DNA of 5,039 nucleotides from the NCBI GenBank assembly GCA_030037055.1, contig JASHRZ010000479.1, forward strand, positions 1-5,039. The letters run 5' to 3'. Source of the DNA: Alphaproteobacteria bacterium (GTDB taxonomy: Bacteria; Pseudomonadota; Alphaproteobacteria; ATCC43930; CGMCC-115725). Numbering within the stretch: the first letter of the stretch is position 1; every line of letters begins with the position of its first letter. The notes under the pieces were generated by a model, which saw only the letters and a list, made by a program, of their open reading frames with translations, was not told the origin of the DNA and did not search any database. Shown piece after piece: positions 4,531 through 5,039 of the stretch. The translations under genes and the position numbers were made by a program.

Positions 4531-5039
4531 ATGAAAAAGCTATTGATTGGAGTGGCGGTCCTCATTGTGCTGGTGATCATCGCACTCGTTGCCGCGCCCT
4601 TGTTCATTCCGGTCGATACCTACAAGAACGAACTCGTCGCCGCGGTGAAGCGGTCCACCGGACGCGACTTCGCGATCAACGGCAAGGTGTCGTTCTCGCT
4701 GCTGCCGAGCCTCGCGCTCACGGCCGATGACGTCGCTTTCGCCAACCCGCCCGGCGCCGCAAGCCCGCAGATGGCGAAGCTCGCCAGCCTTGAGGTGCGG
4801 CTGAAGCTCCTGCCGCTGCTGAGCCGCCGCGTCGAGGTCGACAAGCTGGTGCTGGTCGATCCCATCATCGCGCTCGAGGTCGACAAGCAGGGAAAGCCCA
4901 ATTGGCAGTTCGCCCAGGCCGCGCCGACCGCCCCGACGCCGGCGCCGCAGGCGGCGCCGGCCGTGTCCGGCGGCGGCGCGCTGTCGGGTCTCAGTCTCGG
5001 CGATGTGCGCCTCGAGAACGGGCAGCTCAGCTATGTCGA
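4531..5039 (+). CDS. AsmA-family protein, N-terminal part (cut by window edge)
   Basis: This is an envelope protein of the AsmA family, which is related to bridge-like lipid transfer proteins and is linked to outer membrane assembly and phospholipid homeostasis. The first 169 codons are present and the frame is open at the edge; full-length members are usually well over 500 aa. Residues 1-3 are M-K-K, followed by a membrane anchor at about 4-24 with the rest predicted to be periplasmic. The AsmA domain start is recognisable: P-L-F-I-P-V-D-T-Y-K (23-32), T-G-R-D-F-A-I-N-G-K-V (43-53), S-L-L-P-S-L-A-L (57-64), A-F-A-N-P-P-G (69-75), and V-E-V-D-K-L-V-L-V-D-P (101-111), then G-K-P-N-W-Q-F (121-127). 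A Pro/Ala-rich linker (about 128-145) and a Gly-rich patch follow, then L-E-N-G-Q-L-S-Y-V (161-169), a motif that recurs in the family. It is transcribed away from the liv operon with no functional link apparent. The family is clear; several paralogues are common in one genome, so no gene symbol is given. Confidence 0.93.
   Translation, partial: MKKLLIGVAVLIVLVIIALVAAPLFIPVDTYKNELVAAVKRSTGRDFAINGKVSFSLLPSLALTADDVAFANPPGAASPQMAKLASLEVRLKLLPLLSRRVEVDKLVLVDPIIALEVDKQGKPNWQFAQAAPTAPTPAPQAAPAVSGGGALSGLSLGDVRLENGQLSYV
4938..4961 (+). repeat. Perfect 10-bp GC-only hairpin within the AsmA-family linker
   Basis: GCCGGCGCCG pairs perfectly with CGGCGCCGGC around the tetraloop CAGG. It lies inside codons 136-144, which encode the Pro/Ala-rich linker. 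In mRNA this would be very stable. It may simply result from alternating GCG/GCC/CCG codons for Ala and Pro; a role in pausing translation between domains is speculation. Confidence 0.5.

Noticed and set aside
4151..4730. Plus-strand frames crossing the intergenic region into the AsmA gene
   Set aside because: They run out of frame over the start of the AsmA-family gene and over antisense livK, with no ribosome binding site and biased composition. They are not credible small genes.

Overview
The window looks like a chromosomal piece of a GC-rich (roughly two-thirds G+C by eye) Gram-negative bacterium, most likely an alphaproteobacterium. The reasons are the strong G/C bias at third codon positions, a Sec-exported periplasmic binding protein, an AsmA-family envelope protein, and long antisense shadow ORFs typical of such genomes. 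The genus cannot be fixed from this sequence.

About 84% of the window (1-4233, minus strand) is one ABC importer operon of the branched-chain/hydrophobic amino acid (HAAT, Liv) type. In transcription order it runs livK (periplasmic binding protein, 4233-2992), livH (permease, 2900-2043), livM (permease, 2046-1060), livG (ATPase, 1070-342) and livF (ATPase, 342 to beyond base 1, so cut by the window edge). This is the classical KHMGF order. The four membrane and ATPase genes overlap at each junction (GTGA for livH/livM, 11 nt for livM/livG, TGATG for livG/livF), so they are probably translationally coupled. The only gap is 91 nt between livK and livH. It holds a GC-rich hairpin of the kind that often lets the binding protein be made in excess of the membrane complex.

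The stretch 4234-4530 is a 297-bp divergent intergenic region. It carries a good candidate extended -10 promoter for livK, a nearly perfect 21-bp palindrome just upstream of it, and several more inverted repeats. No convincing promoter for the rightward gene was found.

From 4531 to the right edge on the plus strand is the first 169 codons of an AsmA-family protein, an inner-membrane-anchored periplasmic protein linked to outer membrane/phospholipid homeostasis. Its function appears unrelated to the transporter.

How the genes work together: LivK would capture the ligand in the periplasm, LivH/LivM form the membrane channel, and LivG/LivF power transport. The ligand is not certain. LivK has an insert near residues 60-80 compared with the short classical leucine-binding proteins and resembles a broader, functionally undefined HAAT-binding subfamily. 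I found no RNA genes, mobile elements, CRISPR arrays or clearly novel system. The most interesting points are the palindrome-rich promoter region, the unusual LGTPG signature motif of LivG, the TTG start of livK, and two strong hairpins.
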